Below are positions 1-8,870 of a DNA stretch of 64,000 nt, in pieces; the stretch's first letter is position 1; every line of letters begins with the position of its first letter. The position numbers and the translations under genes are program-made. The notes beneath the pieces are model-generated. The model was not told where the DNA came from. It saw nothing but the letters and a program-made list of their open reading frames with translations, and did not search any database. This DNA is from Sva-07 sp963793335 (GTDB taxonomy: Bacteria > Actinomycetota > Acidimicrobiia > Acidimicrobiales > Ilumatobacteraceae): positions 152,127 to 216,126 of the forward strand of contig CAWBZS010000005.1 in the NCBI GenBank assembly GCA_963793335.1. The letters are read 5' to 3'.

Positions 1-899
1 GGCCGCTCGCAGTGCATCCAGTGACGAACGATCTCGAAGCCGGCGCTGCGGTACAGCCCGAGCGCCGTGTCGTTGACGGCCTCCACCCCGAGGCCGATGA
101 CGGTGGGCTCGCGCCGGCCCAACCGCCGACACACCTCGATCAGGATCGCCCGACCCAACCCGCACCCTCGCGCCGAGTGCGCAACGCCGAGCTGCGACAC
201 CCAGCCGACATCGCCCGCAGACATGCGCCCGAGCGCACACCCAACGATCGGGCCGAGGCCGACACGGGTCCGGGCGACCACGATCAGGTCGGGCTCGAAC
301 CATGGTCCGGCGAGGATCGATGCCCGCCATTCATCGATCGGCCGGGACGTGTGCCCGGGCACATCGGTCCAGAACGAGTAGATCATGTCGTGCAGTTCTT
401 CGTCGTCGTCCCCGATCCGGAACGGCACCGCGACCACATCGTCAGGCCACTGCGGGTCTGGGAGGTCATCGATGCCGCCAGAGCGCTCGAGTTCGAAGCT
501 CGATCGCACCGGCACGAACCCCGCGTCGGCCAACACAGCAAGGCGCTCGGCATCCTGCACCGGCACCTCGAACTCGTCGCCGCCGTGATCGGCGAGCCAC
601 CCGACCAAGTCGGCGAACACCAGCAGACCGTGGGGTGCTGCCGGGTCGACGGCGACGGACGTGTGGCCGTGACCGGCAACCAGCGCAACGCCGACCACGC
701 CCAACCGCTCGTCGACCGCCACCCGGCCACCAGCCGCGAGCGACCCGGCAGCTCGCTCGGCTCGATCGAACTCGCCGCGCATGTCGTCGATGTCACCATC
801 GGGCGAACCCCACCAGGCGGTGTCCTGCGCGTCGACGACCCGTGCGACCGCCTCGAGGTCACCCACGCACAGCTCTCGAAGTTCGATCTCGTTGCTCAC
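1..899 (-). CDS. GNAT-family acetyltransferase (two-lobed), C-terminus cut by window edge
   Basis: An open frame runs from a GTG at 899 to the left edge without a stop, giving about 299 residues. The C-terminal half has the GNAT acetyl-CoA-binding pattern: a strand followed by an arginine/glycine-rich turn (RGCGLGRAIL), then a late block with NDTALGLYRSAGF, the usual end of the fold. The N-terminal half looks like a weaker second GNAT lobe, as in MshD-type mycothiol synthases and other double GNATs. That comparison is family knowledge; the substrate cannot be read from the sequence. It is divergent from the monooxygenase at 967. The GTG start is chosen because no ATG lies near, and a weak CACGAT hexamer ends 6 nt upstream. 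Confidence 0.75.
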   Translation of the reverse strand, partial: MSNEIELRELCVGDLEAVARVVDAQDTAWWGSPDGDIDDMRGEFDRAERAAGSLAAGGRVAVDERLGVVGVALVAGHGHTSVAVDPAAPHGLLVFADLVGWLADHGGDEFEVPVQDAERLAVLADAGFVPVRSSFELERSGGIDDLPDPQWPDDVVAVPFRIGDDDEELHDMIYSFWTDVPGHTSRPIDEWRASILAGPWFEPDLIVVARTRVGLGPIVGCALGRMSAGDVGWVSQLGVAHSARGCGLGRAILIEVCRRLGRREPTVIGLGVEAVNDTALGLYRSAGFEIVRHWMHCER

Positions 900-953
900 G
901 CGTCGATCGTGTCAGCCGGCGCTTCCGGTGCCAGCACCGGTTTACGCCATCCC

Positions 954-959
954 TACCAT
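954..959 (+). promoter_or_regulatory. -10 hexamer TACCAT of a probable leaderless promoter
   Basis: TACCAT ends 7 nt before the ATG at 967, with no Shine-Dalgarno between them. Transcription would begin at or next to the start codon. Confidence 0.5.
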
Positions 960-966
960 CGGCGCG

Positions 967-2238
967 ATGGCCCGCCTGCGCTTCGGTACATTCCTCGCCC
1001 CCCATCACCCCACCGGGGAACACCCAACGCTGCAGTTCCAACGCGACCTCGACTTCGCCGAACACCTGGATCGTCTCGGCTTCGACGAGTTCTGGTGCGG
1101 CGAACACCACTCGTCGGGTTGGGAGACGATCGCGTCACCCGAGATGTTCCTCGCGGGCGCGGCCCAGCGCACCCACAACATCATGTTGGGCACCGGCGTG
1201 ACGAGCCTGCCGTATCACCACCCGTTCAACGTCGCGCAGCGCATCGTGCAACTCGACCACATGAGCCGCGGCCGTGCGATGTTCGGATCCGGCCCAGGCG
1301 CGTTGGCCTCCGACGCACGCACCCTCGGCATCGATCCCATGGTGCAGCGAGACCGTCAGGACGAGGCCCTCGCTGTGATCACCCGGCTGCTACGAGGTGA
1401 CGACCGCTTCAGTCACGAGAGCGAGTGGTTCACGCTGCACGACGCCCGCCTCCAACTGCTTCCACTCCAAGAGGACCTCCCGATGGTGACCGCATCGTCG
1501 ATCTCTCCGTCGGGCATGACGCTCGCCGGCAAGTACGGCATGGGGGTGTTGTCGATCGCGTCCAACTCCACTGCAGGGATCCAGGCGTTGCCCACCCAGT
1601 GGGGCTTCGCGGAGGACGCCGCAGCGGAACACGGCCAGACGGTCGACCGGAAGCACTGGCGGGTGATGCTCGCCTTCCACATCGCCGAGACCCGCGAGCA
1701 GGCCCGCAACGAGGCCGTCGACGGGCTCCATCGATGGCACAACGAATACAACGTCTGGACGCTCGGGCGCCCCAACGCCACCCACGTCGACGACAAGTGG
1801 GAGTTGCTGGCGCAGACCGTGGGCGACGGCTCACCCGGAGCTGGCTCCGGCGTGATCGGCACACCCGACGATCTCATCGCCGCGATCCGCCACCTGCAGG
1901 AGATCACCGGCGGCTTCGGCGTGGTGCTCGGCTTCGCGCACGACTGGGCGAACCGTGAAGCGACGATGCGGTCGTGGGACCTCGTGGCCCGCTACGTGAT
2001 CCCCGAACTCAACGGACACCTCACCGGCCTGCGCGAGTCGCAGGAGTACCTCCATCGCCATCAGGCCGAACTGATGGCCGGCGCATCGAAGGCGGTGGTG
2101 AGCAAGATCCTCGCCAACGACAAGGCCGCTGCAGCGATGCAGACCACGATGGAACAGGCTGCGCAGGCCGCCGCCGAGCAGGAAACGAAACAGACCGAGT
2201 TCCGCCCCGGCGGCGGTCTCCCCGCGTCCCCCGACTGA
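967..2238 (+). CDS. Luciferase-like (LLM class) flavin-dependent monooxygenase
   Basis: A 423-residue protein of the bacterial luciferase-like superfamily, which uses FMNH2 or reduced F420 in a TIM barrel to oxidise small organic substrates. The N-terminus (MARLRFGTFLAPHHPTGE) and the EFWCGEHHSSGWE block match limonene-monooxygenase-like or alkanal-monooxygenase-like members, and length is normal for that group. The last 60 residues are Ala/Gln-rich and probably form a helical tail. The ATG at 967 is preferred over the longer in-frame opening because family similarity begins exactly there and a TACCAT hexamer precedes it by 7 nt. Substrate and cofactor (FMN or F420) remain unknown. It is convergent with the small zinc-ribbon gene at 2259. 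Confidence 0.85.
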   Translation: MARLRFGTFLAPHHPTGEHPTLQFQRDLDFAEHLDRLGFDEFWCGEHHSSGWETIASPEMFLAGAAQRTHNIMLGTGVTSLPYHHPFNVAQRIVQLDHMSRGRAMFGSGPGALASDARTLGIDPMVQRDRQDEALAVITRLLRGDDRFSHESEWFTLHDARLQLLPLQEDLPMVTASSISPSGMTLAGKYGMGVLSIASNSTAGIQALPTQWGFAEDAAAEHGQTVDRKHWRVMLAFHIAETREQARNEAVDGLHRWHNEYNVWTLGRPNATHVDDKWELLAQTVGDGSPGAGSGVIGTPDDLIAAIRHLQEITGGFGVVLGFAHDWANREATMRSWDLVARYVIPELNGHLTGLRESQEYLHRHQAELMAGASKAVVSKILANDKAAAAMQTTMEQAAQAAAEQETKQTEFRPGGGLPASPD

Positions 2239-2258
2239 GCCAACGCAGACCGAAGCGG

Positions 2259-2438
2259 TCAGTCGTCTTTCAGGGCGACGGCGTTCGGGGTGACGTTCAT
2301 CTTCGGCTCGTACTCCACGAGCTCCACCACCCGGCCCTCCGCACGAAACAGGTCCCGCAGTTCGGTGCGACAGGCCTCACAGGGGCCGTAGAAGTCGTCG
2401 AGTACGTCGAGCCGACATCGAGGACAACTGAACTCCAT
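2259..2438 (-). CDS. Small zinc-ribbon protein, 59 aa
   Basis: A short protein with two Cys pairs, CPRC near the start and CEAC about 16 residues later, the arrangement of a rubredoxin-like zinc ribbon. The rest is acidic (VVELVEYEPKMN) with no other domain. The ATG at 2438 is chosen over the adjacent TTG at 2441 because a TAGCGT hexamer ends 7 nt before the ATG. Similar small ribbon proteins are common in actinobacteria and have no assigned role. It is divergent from the membrane-anchored protein at 2473, sharing a 34-bp intergenic region that holds a -10 element for each direction. Confidence 0.7.
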   Translation of the reverse strand: MEFSCPRCRLDVLDDFYGPCEACRTELRDLFRAEGRVVELVEYEPKMNVTPNAVALKDD

Positions 2439-2445
2439 CAACGCG

Positions 2446-2451
2446 ACGCTA
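2446..2451 (-). promoter_or_regulatory. -10 hexamer TAGCGT (minus strand)
   Basis: TAGCGT on the minus strand ends 7 nt before the ATG at 2438. It faces a second hexamer, TACGCT at 2459-2464, that serves the divergent gene. Confidence 0.5.
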
Positions 2452-2458
2452 CTGCGCC

Positions 2459-2464
2459 TACGCT
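2459..2464 (+). promoter_or_regulatory. -10 hexamer TACGCT of a probable leaderless promoter
   Basis: TACGCT ends 8 nt before the ATG at 2473, with no Shine-Dalgarno between them. Confidence 0.45.
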
Positions 2465-2472
2465 CATGATCG

Positions 2473-4023
2473 ATGCCGTCCGGACCCAGCCTCTTCGATG
2501 ATGCGGGCGACCCGACCGGCGGCGACCACCTCGCCGACGCACCCGAGCCTCCGGCTCACTCGGGCGAGCCGACACGTCGCTCCCCGACCGGCCGGCCGAA
2601 CTACCTGATCCGCCGCGCCGTCGTGGTGGGTGGTGTGGTGGCGGTGCTGGCCACGGCATCGGTGGTGATCGGACAACTGATGGGCTCCGGCGCCATCGAC
2701 ACGTCGTCGGGTGCAGTTCCGGCCGACTGGAACCGAGTTGCCCTGCTCGACGAGCGCTCCGGACTGGTCACGGTCACCGACGAACGCGGCGAGGAGATCG
2801 GACGCATCGAGTCGGGCGCAGCTGGCGCCACGGATGCGGGCGTGGTCGAGCACTCGATGCTGATCGCCTCACCCGACGTCGTGGCGGTCCTCGATCTCGA
2901 TCGAGCGTCCGACGAACCGGCCAGCGAACCTGTCACCAGCGACAGTCCCTCGGCAGACAGCGTCCCAACCGACGGCGCTGGTGGCGATGCCGACGGCGGC
3001 GCGACCAGTGCATTCGCGTTCGGTGCCGAACGTGTGACCACGCCGACCGGCAGCGCGCTCACACTGATCGCATCGCGATCGGACGGTGGCCGCGCTGTAC
3101 TCCTGCACGGCCCGAGTGGCGACGTGATCGACACCGATTCGTTCGCTCCCGTCGTCGGCGCCCGATACGAGTCGGCCAGCGCACAGGCAACCGCCTCGGG
3201 TCGCGATGTGCTGGTGACCGACTCGGGCAACTTCCAGAGCGTGCTGATCTCGTTCGACCGCGACGAGCCGTCGTTCTTCTCCGGGCTGGGCCTCGCGGTC
3301 GACGACGACATCGTGGTCACCGCCCAGAACGTCGGTCCAGCCGCAACCATCAGCGTGTTCGATCACAGCGGCGAGCAACTCACCACCGGTCGAACCGACT
3401 CGGTCCGTGCGGGCATGATCGTCGACGACCGGGTGATCCTGATCACCGTCGACGGCCTCGTGGTCACCCTGGACACCGAGACTGGCGACACCGACGAAGG
3501 CGAGCAACTCGACATCGGCACCGTCGAATCGGGCGACGTCACCACGAGCGGCGACCGACTCGTGGTGTCCGGCACCGCCGGCACCGCAGTGGTGGGCGAC
3601 GACGCCGGAACGGTTGGCACCTACCCAGAGGCCGGCCTGACCGACGACGGCCACCCGCCGACCGGGTCGCAGTGCGTGACACTCGCGACGCTCGGCGACG
3701 ACTCAGAGCCCGACCTCACCGTGGTCGATCTGGCCGATGGCAGCATCGTCGCTGACGCCTCTGCGTCCGCCCCGACGTACGCCGACGCGTCGGGCTGCAC
3801 GATTGCGGTCACCACATCGTCGGGCTTCGACCTGATCACGCCGGACGGCAGCGAGCCGGTACAGACCAGCGACACGCTCGTTGCACTGGCACCCGACGCG
3901 TCGACGGTCGTGCTCGCCGGCGCCGGCCGCCTGACGATGGTCGACGCGCTGGCAACCGACCCACCGATGCCACCCATCGACCTCGGCCGCCAGGGTCGCG
4001 CGGTCTTCTTCACACGATCATGA
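2473..4023 (+). CDS. Membrane-anchored extracellular protein with probable beta-propeller fold
   Basis: A 516-residue protein with a polar N-terminal cytoplasmic tail (about residues 1-45), one membrane span (about 46-68, following RRAVVVGGVVAVLA), and a large outer domain. The outer domain is acidic and threonine-rich and made of repeating short beta-strand units with turns such as LLDERSGLVTVTDERG and LVVTLDTETGDTDEG, which suggests a PQQ/WD-like propeller. No catalytic motif is visible. Two cysteines late in the chain (GSQCVTL and SGCTIAV) could form a disulphide outside the cell. The gene ends 10 nt before the next gene, so the two are probably co-transcribed. Function unknown. Confidence 0.6.
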   Translation: MPSGPSLFDDAGDPTGGDHLADAPEPPAHSGEPTRRSPTGRPNYLIRRAVVVGGVVAVLATASVVIGQLMGSGAIDTSSGAVPADWNRVALLDERSGLVTVTDERGEEIGRIESGAAGATDAGVVEHSMLIASPDVVAVLDLDRASDEPASEPVTSDSPSADSVPTDGAGGDADGGATSAFAFGAERVTTPTGSALTLIASRSDGGRAVLLHGPSGDVIDTDSFAPVVGARYESASAQATASGRDVLVTDSGNFQSVLISFDRDEPSFFSGLGLAVDDDIVVTAQNVGPAATISVFDHSGEQLTTGRTDSVRAGMIVDDRVILITVDGLVVTLDTETGDTDEGEQLDIGTVESGDVTTSGDRLVVSGTAGTAVVGDDAGTVGTYPEAGLTDDGHPPTGSQCVTLATLGDDSEPDLTVVDLADGSIVADASASAPTYADASGCTIAVTTSSGFDLITPDGSEPVQTSDTLVALAPDASTVVLAGAGRLTMVDALATDPPMPPIDLGRQGRAVFFTRS

Positions 4024-4033
4024 CGGCACCACG

Positions 4034-4738
4034 ATGAGCACCGACTCCGAACAACACCAACGAGCGGCCGACGACGTCGAGGTCGTTCGCGACGGAACCG
4101 TCTGGCGGTTCGAACGGGCCTTTCTCGAGTCGAACTGGACCTGCCTGTTCGGACAGGGCTGCAAGGGCATCCTCGACCATGACGCCACCGAGCTCAACCA
4201 GGGCTGCTGCTCGCTCGGCGCGCACTTCGGCGACGGGCCCGCGGGCGAGTCGGAGGCGATGACCGTCGGGGCGTACGCCGCGATGCTGACGCCCGAGCAG
4301 TTCCAGTACCACGCACTGGCGAACGAGGGGCCAGACGGCATCTACGGCGACGCCGATCGCAGCCACACACGCGTGGTCGACGGGGCATGCATCTTCCTCA
4401 ATCGGCCGGGTTGGCCCGGCGGCGAGGGATGCGCCCTCCACATCGCCGCGGTCGAGTCCGGCGAGTCGGCCACCGAGTGGAAGCCGTCGGTGTGCTGGCA
4501 GTTGCCGTTGCGGATCGACTGGAGCGAGATCGACGACACCACGGAGTTGGCCACGGTCAGGCGCTGGACCCGCACCGACTGGGGCACCCACGGCGAAACG
4601 ATGGCGTGGTGCTGTACCGAACGGTCCGACGGAGCCGAGGCGTACTCCGGCAACGAGCGTGTGATCGACTCGATGGCCGACTCGCTCAGCGCACTCGCAG
4701 GCGACGAGGTGTACGTCGAACTGCGGCGGCGACTCTGA
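4034..4738 (+). CDS. Cysteine-rich protein of unknown function
   Basis: A 234-residue soluble protein, probably translated with the membrane protein ending 10 nt upstream. It has nine or more cysteines, many in clusters: WTCLFGQGCKG, QGCCSLGAHF, DGACIFLN, EGCALH, SVCWQLP and AWCCTE. The spacing recalls YkgJ/DUF3109-type metal or Fe-S cluster proteins, where scattered Cys pairs bind zinc or iron, but I cannot match it to one family with confidence. It has no signal peptide or membrane span. The central ALANEGPDGIYGDADRSHT and later FLNRPGWPGGEGC stretches look conserved and structured. A metal-binding role is an inference from the Cys pattern. Confidence 0.6.
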   Translation: MSTDSEQHQRAADDVEVVRDGTVWRFERAFLESNWTCLFGQGCKGILDHDATELNQGCCSLGAHFGDGPAGESEAMTVGAYAAMLTPEQFQYHALANEGPDGIYGDADRSHTRVVDGACIFLNRPGWPGGEGCALHIAAVESGESATEWKPSVCWQLPLRIDWSEIDDTTELATVRRWTRTDWGTHGETMAWCCTERSDGAEAYSGNERVIDSMADSLSALAGDEVYVELRRRL

Positions 4739-4748
4739 GCAGACCGCG

Positions 4749-5549
4749 TCAGATCACGTTGATGGCGTCGAGCACGCTGGCAACCGCCGCGTCATCGGCC
4801 CCGGCCACGGTGACCTGAGTGCGCCAATCGGAGCGTTTGGTACCCCACGACACGAAGTCGTGCACGCTCGTGGTCACCGTCGGAGCATCCGCTCGGGCAC
4901 CTTCGACCACCGTCCAGGAACCGGTTCCGTCATCGTCGCCGGGCACGAGTGCGAACACTCCCCCGCCCGGCCCGTCGAAGACCAGGTTGACCGGCTGTTG
5001 TGTCGCGCCGGCGAGCTCGACGGCGCACATCTGTGGCAAGCCGGCGAGCATCCAGTCGCGTGTGGCGGTGAGTGCGTCGACGTCCTTCGGCAACAGGGCG
5101 GCCCGCTCGATCGCCGCACCGATGTCGTGGCGCAGATGGCAGTAGTGGTCGAACACGATGGCATTCGCGAGCAGATGCAGCGGATGCGAGCCGAGGTCCG
5201 ACAACGGCACCACCGCATCACACATCGGTGGCTCCTGCAGTGCGGCCAGTGCAGCAACGCCCCGTTCCGACCACTCGTCGTAGGCGGCGATCACGTCGCT
5301 GGTCGTCCAGTCCTTGCGGTCCTGCACCGGCACCTCGGCAGCTGACTCGGCCTTGCCCGAGTTGCCCGTGTCGATCGACGCCGGGTCGGCGATCTGCTGG
5401 AACACCGCGGCCATGTGCTGGGCCACGTCCTGGATGCGCCAACCGTCGCAGCCCGACGCCGCGGCCCACTCCTGCGGAGTCAACGTTGCGAACAGGTCGC
5501 GTGCCTCCTGCACCTGCACCTCCAGCGCCGGGACGGCCTCAGCGGTCAT
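4749..5549 (-). CDS. Mycothiol-dependent maleylpyruvate isomerase family (DinB-like) protein
   Basis: A 266-residue protein with an N-terminal DinB-like four-helix bundle and a C-terminal SCP2-like domain, the two-domain plan of the MDMPI family. The conserved Trp-rich turn (GCDGWRIQDVAQHMAAV) and the metal-site helix FDHYCHLRHDIG, with spaced histidines, are both present. Family members use mycothiol as thiol cofactor in isomerase or transferase reactions; many paralogues have unknown substrates, so only the family is assigned. A strong Shine-Dalgarno (GAGGAGG) precedes the ATG, so this is one of the minority of genes here with a proper leader. The stop lies 10 nt from the convergent Cys-rich gene. 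Confidence 0.8.
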   Translation of the reverse strand: MTAEAVPALEVQVQEARDLFATLTPQEWAAASGCDGWRIQDVAQHMAAVFQQIADPASIDTGNSGKAESAAEVPVQDRKDWTTSDVIAAYDEWSERGVAALAALQEPPMCDAVVPLSDLGSHPLHLLANAIVFDHYCHLRHDIGAAIERAALLPKDVDALTATRDWMLAGLPQMCAVELAGATQQPVNLVFDGPGGGVFALVPGDDDGTGSWTVVEGARADAPTVTTSVHDFVSWGTKRSDWRTQVTVAGADDAAVASVLDAINVI

Positions 5550-5570
5550 GTGCTCCTCCTCGTCTGCCAG

Positions 5571-5591
5571 CGACGGGTCGATGCCCCGTCG
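5571..5591 (-). terminator. Short GC hairpin after the amidohydrolase gene
   Basis: CGACGGG and CCCGTCG form a 7-bp stem with a 7-nt loop just past the stop of the gene ending at 5611. There is no U-tract, so it is at best a weak or factor-assisted terminator. Confidence 0.3.
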
Positions 5592-5610
5592 GCAAGGCCG
5601 AACCTAGCGA

Positions 5611-7329
5611 TCAGGCGTCGTTGGCGTTCGACCGGAGCATCCGTCCGGCCAAGGCCCCGGTGTGTTCGCCGTGATCCATGAACACCTCACCGTTGACCAG
5701 CGTGTAGTCGTAGCCGGTCGAGCTCTGCACGTAGCGCCCTGCGCCTCCGGGGAAGTCGTGCACGTACTCGGGGATCGGCAGGTGCAGCCGATCGAAATCG
5801 ATCACGTTCACATCAGCGAACGCACCTTCGACCAGGCGACCACGGTCGACGATGCCGAACAGGTCGGCGGTGTCGGACGTGAGCCGCCGAACCGCCTCTT
5901 CCAACGTCCAACGTTCGCGCTCACGCACCCAGTAGGTGAGCAGGAACGTCGGCTGGCTGGCATCCATGATCTGGCCGACATGCGCCCCAGCATCGGCGAG
6001 GCCGAGAGTCACGAGCGGGTCGTCGAGCATCGCCTCGACCGCGACGAGATCCTGGTTGAGGAAGGGCATCGTCGCCACCAGTTCGCCGTTGGTCTCGAGC
6101 ACCAACTCGATGAAGGCTGCAGCCGGACTCACGCCCCGGTCGTCCGCGATGGCGGCGAGCGAATCGGCCGGATTGCAGTCGTACCTGGCACCGTCGGTGG
6201 GGAGCACGAAGACCTCGCTGAGGTCGAGTGGTGTGCCGTGCACGTCGGCGTCGCTGATCAGCTGCTGACGGAACGAGGAGTCGCGGACCAACTGCAGCTT
6301 GCGACCGTTGGCGGCAGCACGCAGTTCCTTCCACGACTCGGCTCGGTCGAACGGTGTGCGGGTCTCGAGTCCGAACAGCATTGCCACGCCGCGTGCGGTG
6401 GTCTGGGGGCGCACCTGGGCGCCCTGGGCGTTCTCCCGACGCACCCAGTCGATGACGTGTTCGTACAGATCGGGGCGACGGTTGCTCTGTGTGAGCCCGA
6501 AGCTCAACGGTCGGCCGCTGCGCCGGCTGATCTCGCCCATCAGCTCGACTTCGCGGCGCGTGTTGTCGTAGTCGTCGTTGTCGCGTTCGCCCAGGCGCAT
6601 CGCCCCCTCGAACACGCCGGCACCGTGCCGAGCCAACACGTCGGCAAAGGCCAGCAGCTCGTCTGCCTCGGCGAAGGTGCCAGGAACCGGTCGTCCGTCG
6701 GGAACCTTGTGCATGAACGTGCGACTGGTGGAGACACCGATCGCACCGGCCGACATGGCCTCGTCGAGCAACGCCGACATCGCTGCGATGTCCTCAGCCG
6801 ACGCCGGGGTCTCGTCGAGTCCGCGCTCGCCCATCACGTAGGTACGCAACGCCGAGTGTCCAACCAGCCCGCCGGTGTTCACGCCCTTGGGCATCCGGTC
6901 GATCGAGTCGTAGTACTCGCCGTACGTCTCCCAGTCCCACGGAAGCCCGGACAGAATCGCATCGGCGGGGATGTCCTCGACGCTCTCCATCATCTCCGCC
7001 AGCGTGCTGCGGTCATCCGGACGACAGGGCGCGAAGGTCACCCCGCAGTTCCCCATCACCACGCTGGTCACGCCGTGCCAGCAGCTCGGCGAACCGATCG
7101 GATCCCACGCCAGCTGGGCATCGAAGTGGGTGTGGATGTCGACGAAACCGGGGGTGACGATGCGATCGACCGCATCGATCTCCTGCGCTGCGGACCCGGT
7201 GATGCCGCCGTCACCAGCTCGCACGACCGCCGCGATGCGATCGCCGACGATGCCCACGTCTGCGGCAACACCCGGGGTTCCGGTGCCATCGACGACCGTG
7301 CCGTTGCGAATGATGATGTCGTAGTGCAT
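5611..7329 (-). CDS. D-aminoacylase-type amidohydrolase (N-acyl-D-amino-acid deacylase family)
   Basis: A 572-residue metal-dependent hydrolase of the amidohydrolase superfamily. The N-terminal beta-sandwich start (DIIIRNGTVVDGTG) leads into the metal motif VDIHTHFDAQ; the Cys ligand loop typical of D-aminoacylases (VVMGNCGVTFAP) follows, and the late catalytic Asp lies in LADAGAHVGQ. Enzymes of this group hydrolyse N-acyl-D-amino acids or related amides in a TIM barrel; the true substrate here is unknown. A paralogue with the same motifs lies at 44604. Its ATG has GAGG 4 nt upstream. It is divergent from the geranylgeranyl-reductase-like gene at 7589, across a 259-bp intergenic region. Confidence 0.85.
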   Translation of the reverse strand: MHYDIIIRNGTVVDGTGTPGVAADVGIVGDRIAAVVRAGDGGITGSAAQEIDAVDRIVTPGFVDIHTHFDAQLAWDPIGSPSCWHGVTSVVMGNCGVTFAPCRPDDRSTLAEMMESVEDIPADAILSGLPWDWETYGEYYDSIDRMPKGVNTGGLVGHSALRTYVMGERGLDETPASAEDIAAMSALLDEAMSAGAIGVSTSRTFMHKVPDGRPVPGTFAEADELLAFADVLARHGAGVFEGAMRLGERDNDDYDNTRREVELMGEISRRSGRPLSFGLTQSNRRPDLYEHVIDWVRRENAQGAQVRPQTTARGVAMLFGLETRTPFDRAESWKELRAAANGRKLQLVRDSSFRQQLISDADVHGTPLDLSEVFVLPTDGARYDCNPADSLAAIADDRGVSPAAAFIELVLETNGELVATMPFLNQDLVAVEAMLDDPLVTLGLADAGAHVGQIMDASQPTFLLTYWVRERERWTLEEAVRRLTSDTADLFGIVDRGRLVEGAFADVNVIDFDRLHLPIPEYVHDFPGGAGRYVQSSTGYDYTLVNGEVFMDHGEHTGALAGRMLRSNANDA

Positions 7330-7588
7330 GAAGCCTCACTGACAGCGGAGTCCCAGCAGTTCAGCCGGGGTGTCGACGACCTCCAGTGGTCACGACAGGG
7401 GTCTAGCGCGCAATGCGCAGAGCCCACACATCGACGATGTTCCAATCGCGTGTCGGGCCCGCTCACCAACCGACACATCCCACGGGTGACGTGACCACGC
7501 CGCGAGTCGGCCCGCCACGTCGTCCGTCGGATGGTGACTTCGGGCGCTCGACGGTGCTTTTCGTGCTGTCTTCGGGCAGCGTGTTCTC
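7330..7588. other. Longest clean intergenic region, divergent promoters expected
   Basis: 259 bp between two divergent genes. I see no coding signature, RNA structure or strong palindrome in it beyond a short GCGCAATGCGC-like repeat near 7408. It must hold promoters for both flanking genes, but no convincing hexamer pair stands out. Confidence 0.4.
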
Positions 7589-8815
7589 GTGAGTTCGAAA
7601 CCAATCGACATCGCCGTGATCGGAGCGGGTCCAGCCGGTGCGGCCACCGCGATCCAGGCAGCACGATCCGGTGCCAACGTGATGGTGTTCGAAAAGAGCG
7701 CGTACGGCCGCGACAAGGTCTGCGGCGACGGCCTCACCCCTCGAGCCGTCGGTGCGCTCAACGAGCTGAAGATCCCACTCGACGACGCCCACCAGATCCG
7801 CGGATTGCGGATGATCGCCGGTACGCAGGTGCGCGAACTCGACTGGCCGACCACGAGCCGATTCCCGAACCACGGTGCGGTGTGGCCGCGGCGCCGCCTC
7901 GACGCTGCGTTGATGGACGCGGCAGCCGAGTCGGGCGCCGAGATCGTCTTCGAGACCGAGGCCACCCCCGTGATCGGCGACGACGGCCGCGTCACCGGTG
8001 TGGAAGCAGGCGGCCGCCGGTTCGATGCCGGTCTCACGGTGATCGCCGCGGGCGCGCAGGGTGCGGTGGCCCGCAAGCTGGGCGCCGTCCGCGTGCCCGA
8101 CGAACCCTTCGGACTCGCAATCCGTACCTACGCAGCCACACCTCGGCACACCGACGTGCACCTCGAAGCCTGTCTGTCACTGAAAGACGACCACGGCACG
8201 GCGATTCCGGGCTACGGCTGGATGTTTCCTGCCGGCGACGGCACGGTCAACATCGGCGTCGGGGCACTGTCGACGATGAAGGGCTTCAAGAAGCTCAACC
8301 TGAACACCCTGCTCGAGGCGTACCGCCACCTGGTGCAGGACGATTGGGAACTCGGCCCCAACCTCGAGCGCCCACGAGCGTGGCGCCTGCCGATGTCCAC
8401 GCAGCGTCGCCACGGCGCCGGATGGGTGGCGATCGGCGATGCTGCAGGCCTCGTCAACCCGATGAACGGCGAAGGCATCGACTACGGGCTGGAGTCGGGG
8501 ATGCTCGCGGCCGACCTGTTCCTCGACGACCCCGCCACCGCGCCGGCTCGCTACGACCAACTCGTTGGCGAACGCTTCGACGCGTTCCTGCGCACCGGCC
8601 GTCGCTTCTCGTTCCTGATCGGGCACCCCTGGATCCTCAAGCCCGGGCTCCGCCTGTCGGTGAGCACCAACGCGATTGCCAACATCACCCTCGCCGTGAT
8701 GGGCAACCTCGTCGACAACACCACGCCGGGTGCCGCCGGGCGTGTGCTCTCACTCGCCGACAAGGCCCTCGGCGTCGCCGACCCGGTGCTCCGCAAGACC
8801 CGCGCCGCTGCCTGA
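7589..8815 (+). CDS. Geranylgeranyl reductase family FAD-dependent oxidoreductase
   Basis: A 408-residue flavoprotein. An N-terminal FAD-binding Rossmann motif (VIGAGPAGAATAIQAARSG) is followed by the family block DKVCGDGLTPRAVGALNEL, where the CGDG loop lies near the flavin. A late GD motif (AIGDAAGLVNPMNGEGIDYG) binds the FAD ribityl chain. In actinobacteria this family reduces isoprenoid double bonds, for example in menaquinone side chains (MenJ-like) or archaeal-type lipids; the substrate here is inferred to be a polyprenyl group but is not proven. The GTG at 7589 is the only start that begins right before the Rossmann strand. Full length for the family. Confidence 0.85.
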   Translation: MSSKPIDIAVIGAGPAGAATAIQAARSGANVMVFEKSAYGRDKVCGDGLTPRAVGALNELKIPLDDAHQIRGLRMIAGTQVRELDWPTTSRFPNHGAVWPRRRLDAALMDAAAESGAEIVFETEATPVIGDDGRVTGVEAGGRRFDAGLTVIAAGAQGAVARKLGAVRVPDEPFGLAIRTYAATPRHTDVHLEACLSLKDDHGTAIPGYGWMFPAGDGTVNIGVGALSTMKGFKKLNLNTLLEAYRHLVQDDWELGPNLERPRAWRLPMSTQRRHGAGWVAIGDAAGLVNPMNGEGIDYGLESGMLAADLFLDDPATAPARYDQLVGERFDAFLRTGRRFSFLIGHPWILKPGLRLSVSTNAIANITLAVMGNLVDNTTPGAAGRVLSLADKALGVADPVLRKTRAAA

Positions 8816-8870
8816 GGCGACAGAACTCGCGCCGTCCTGACGGGTGCGTACGTCGTGCAAGACTGATGAC

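Noticed and set aside
12..1400. Long plus-strand open frame of about 460 codons
   Set aside because: It is antisense to the GNAT gene and out of frame with the monooxygenase; composition is Arg/Pro-rich with no domain.
5662..7494. Plus-strand open frame of about 610 codons
   Set aside because: Antisense to the D-aminoacylase-type gene, which has clear catalytic motifs.
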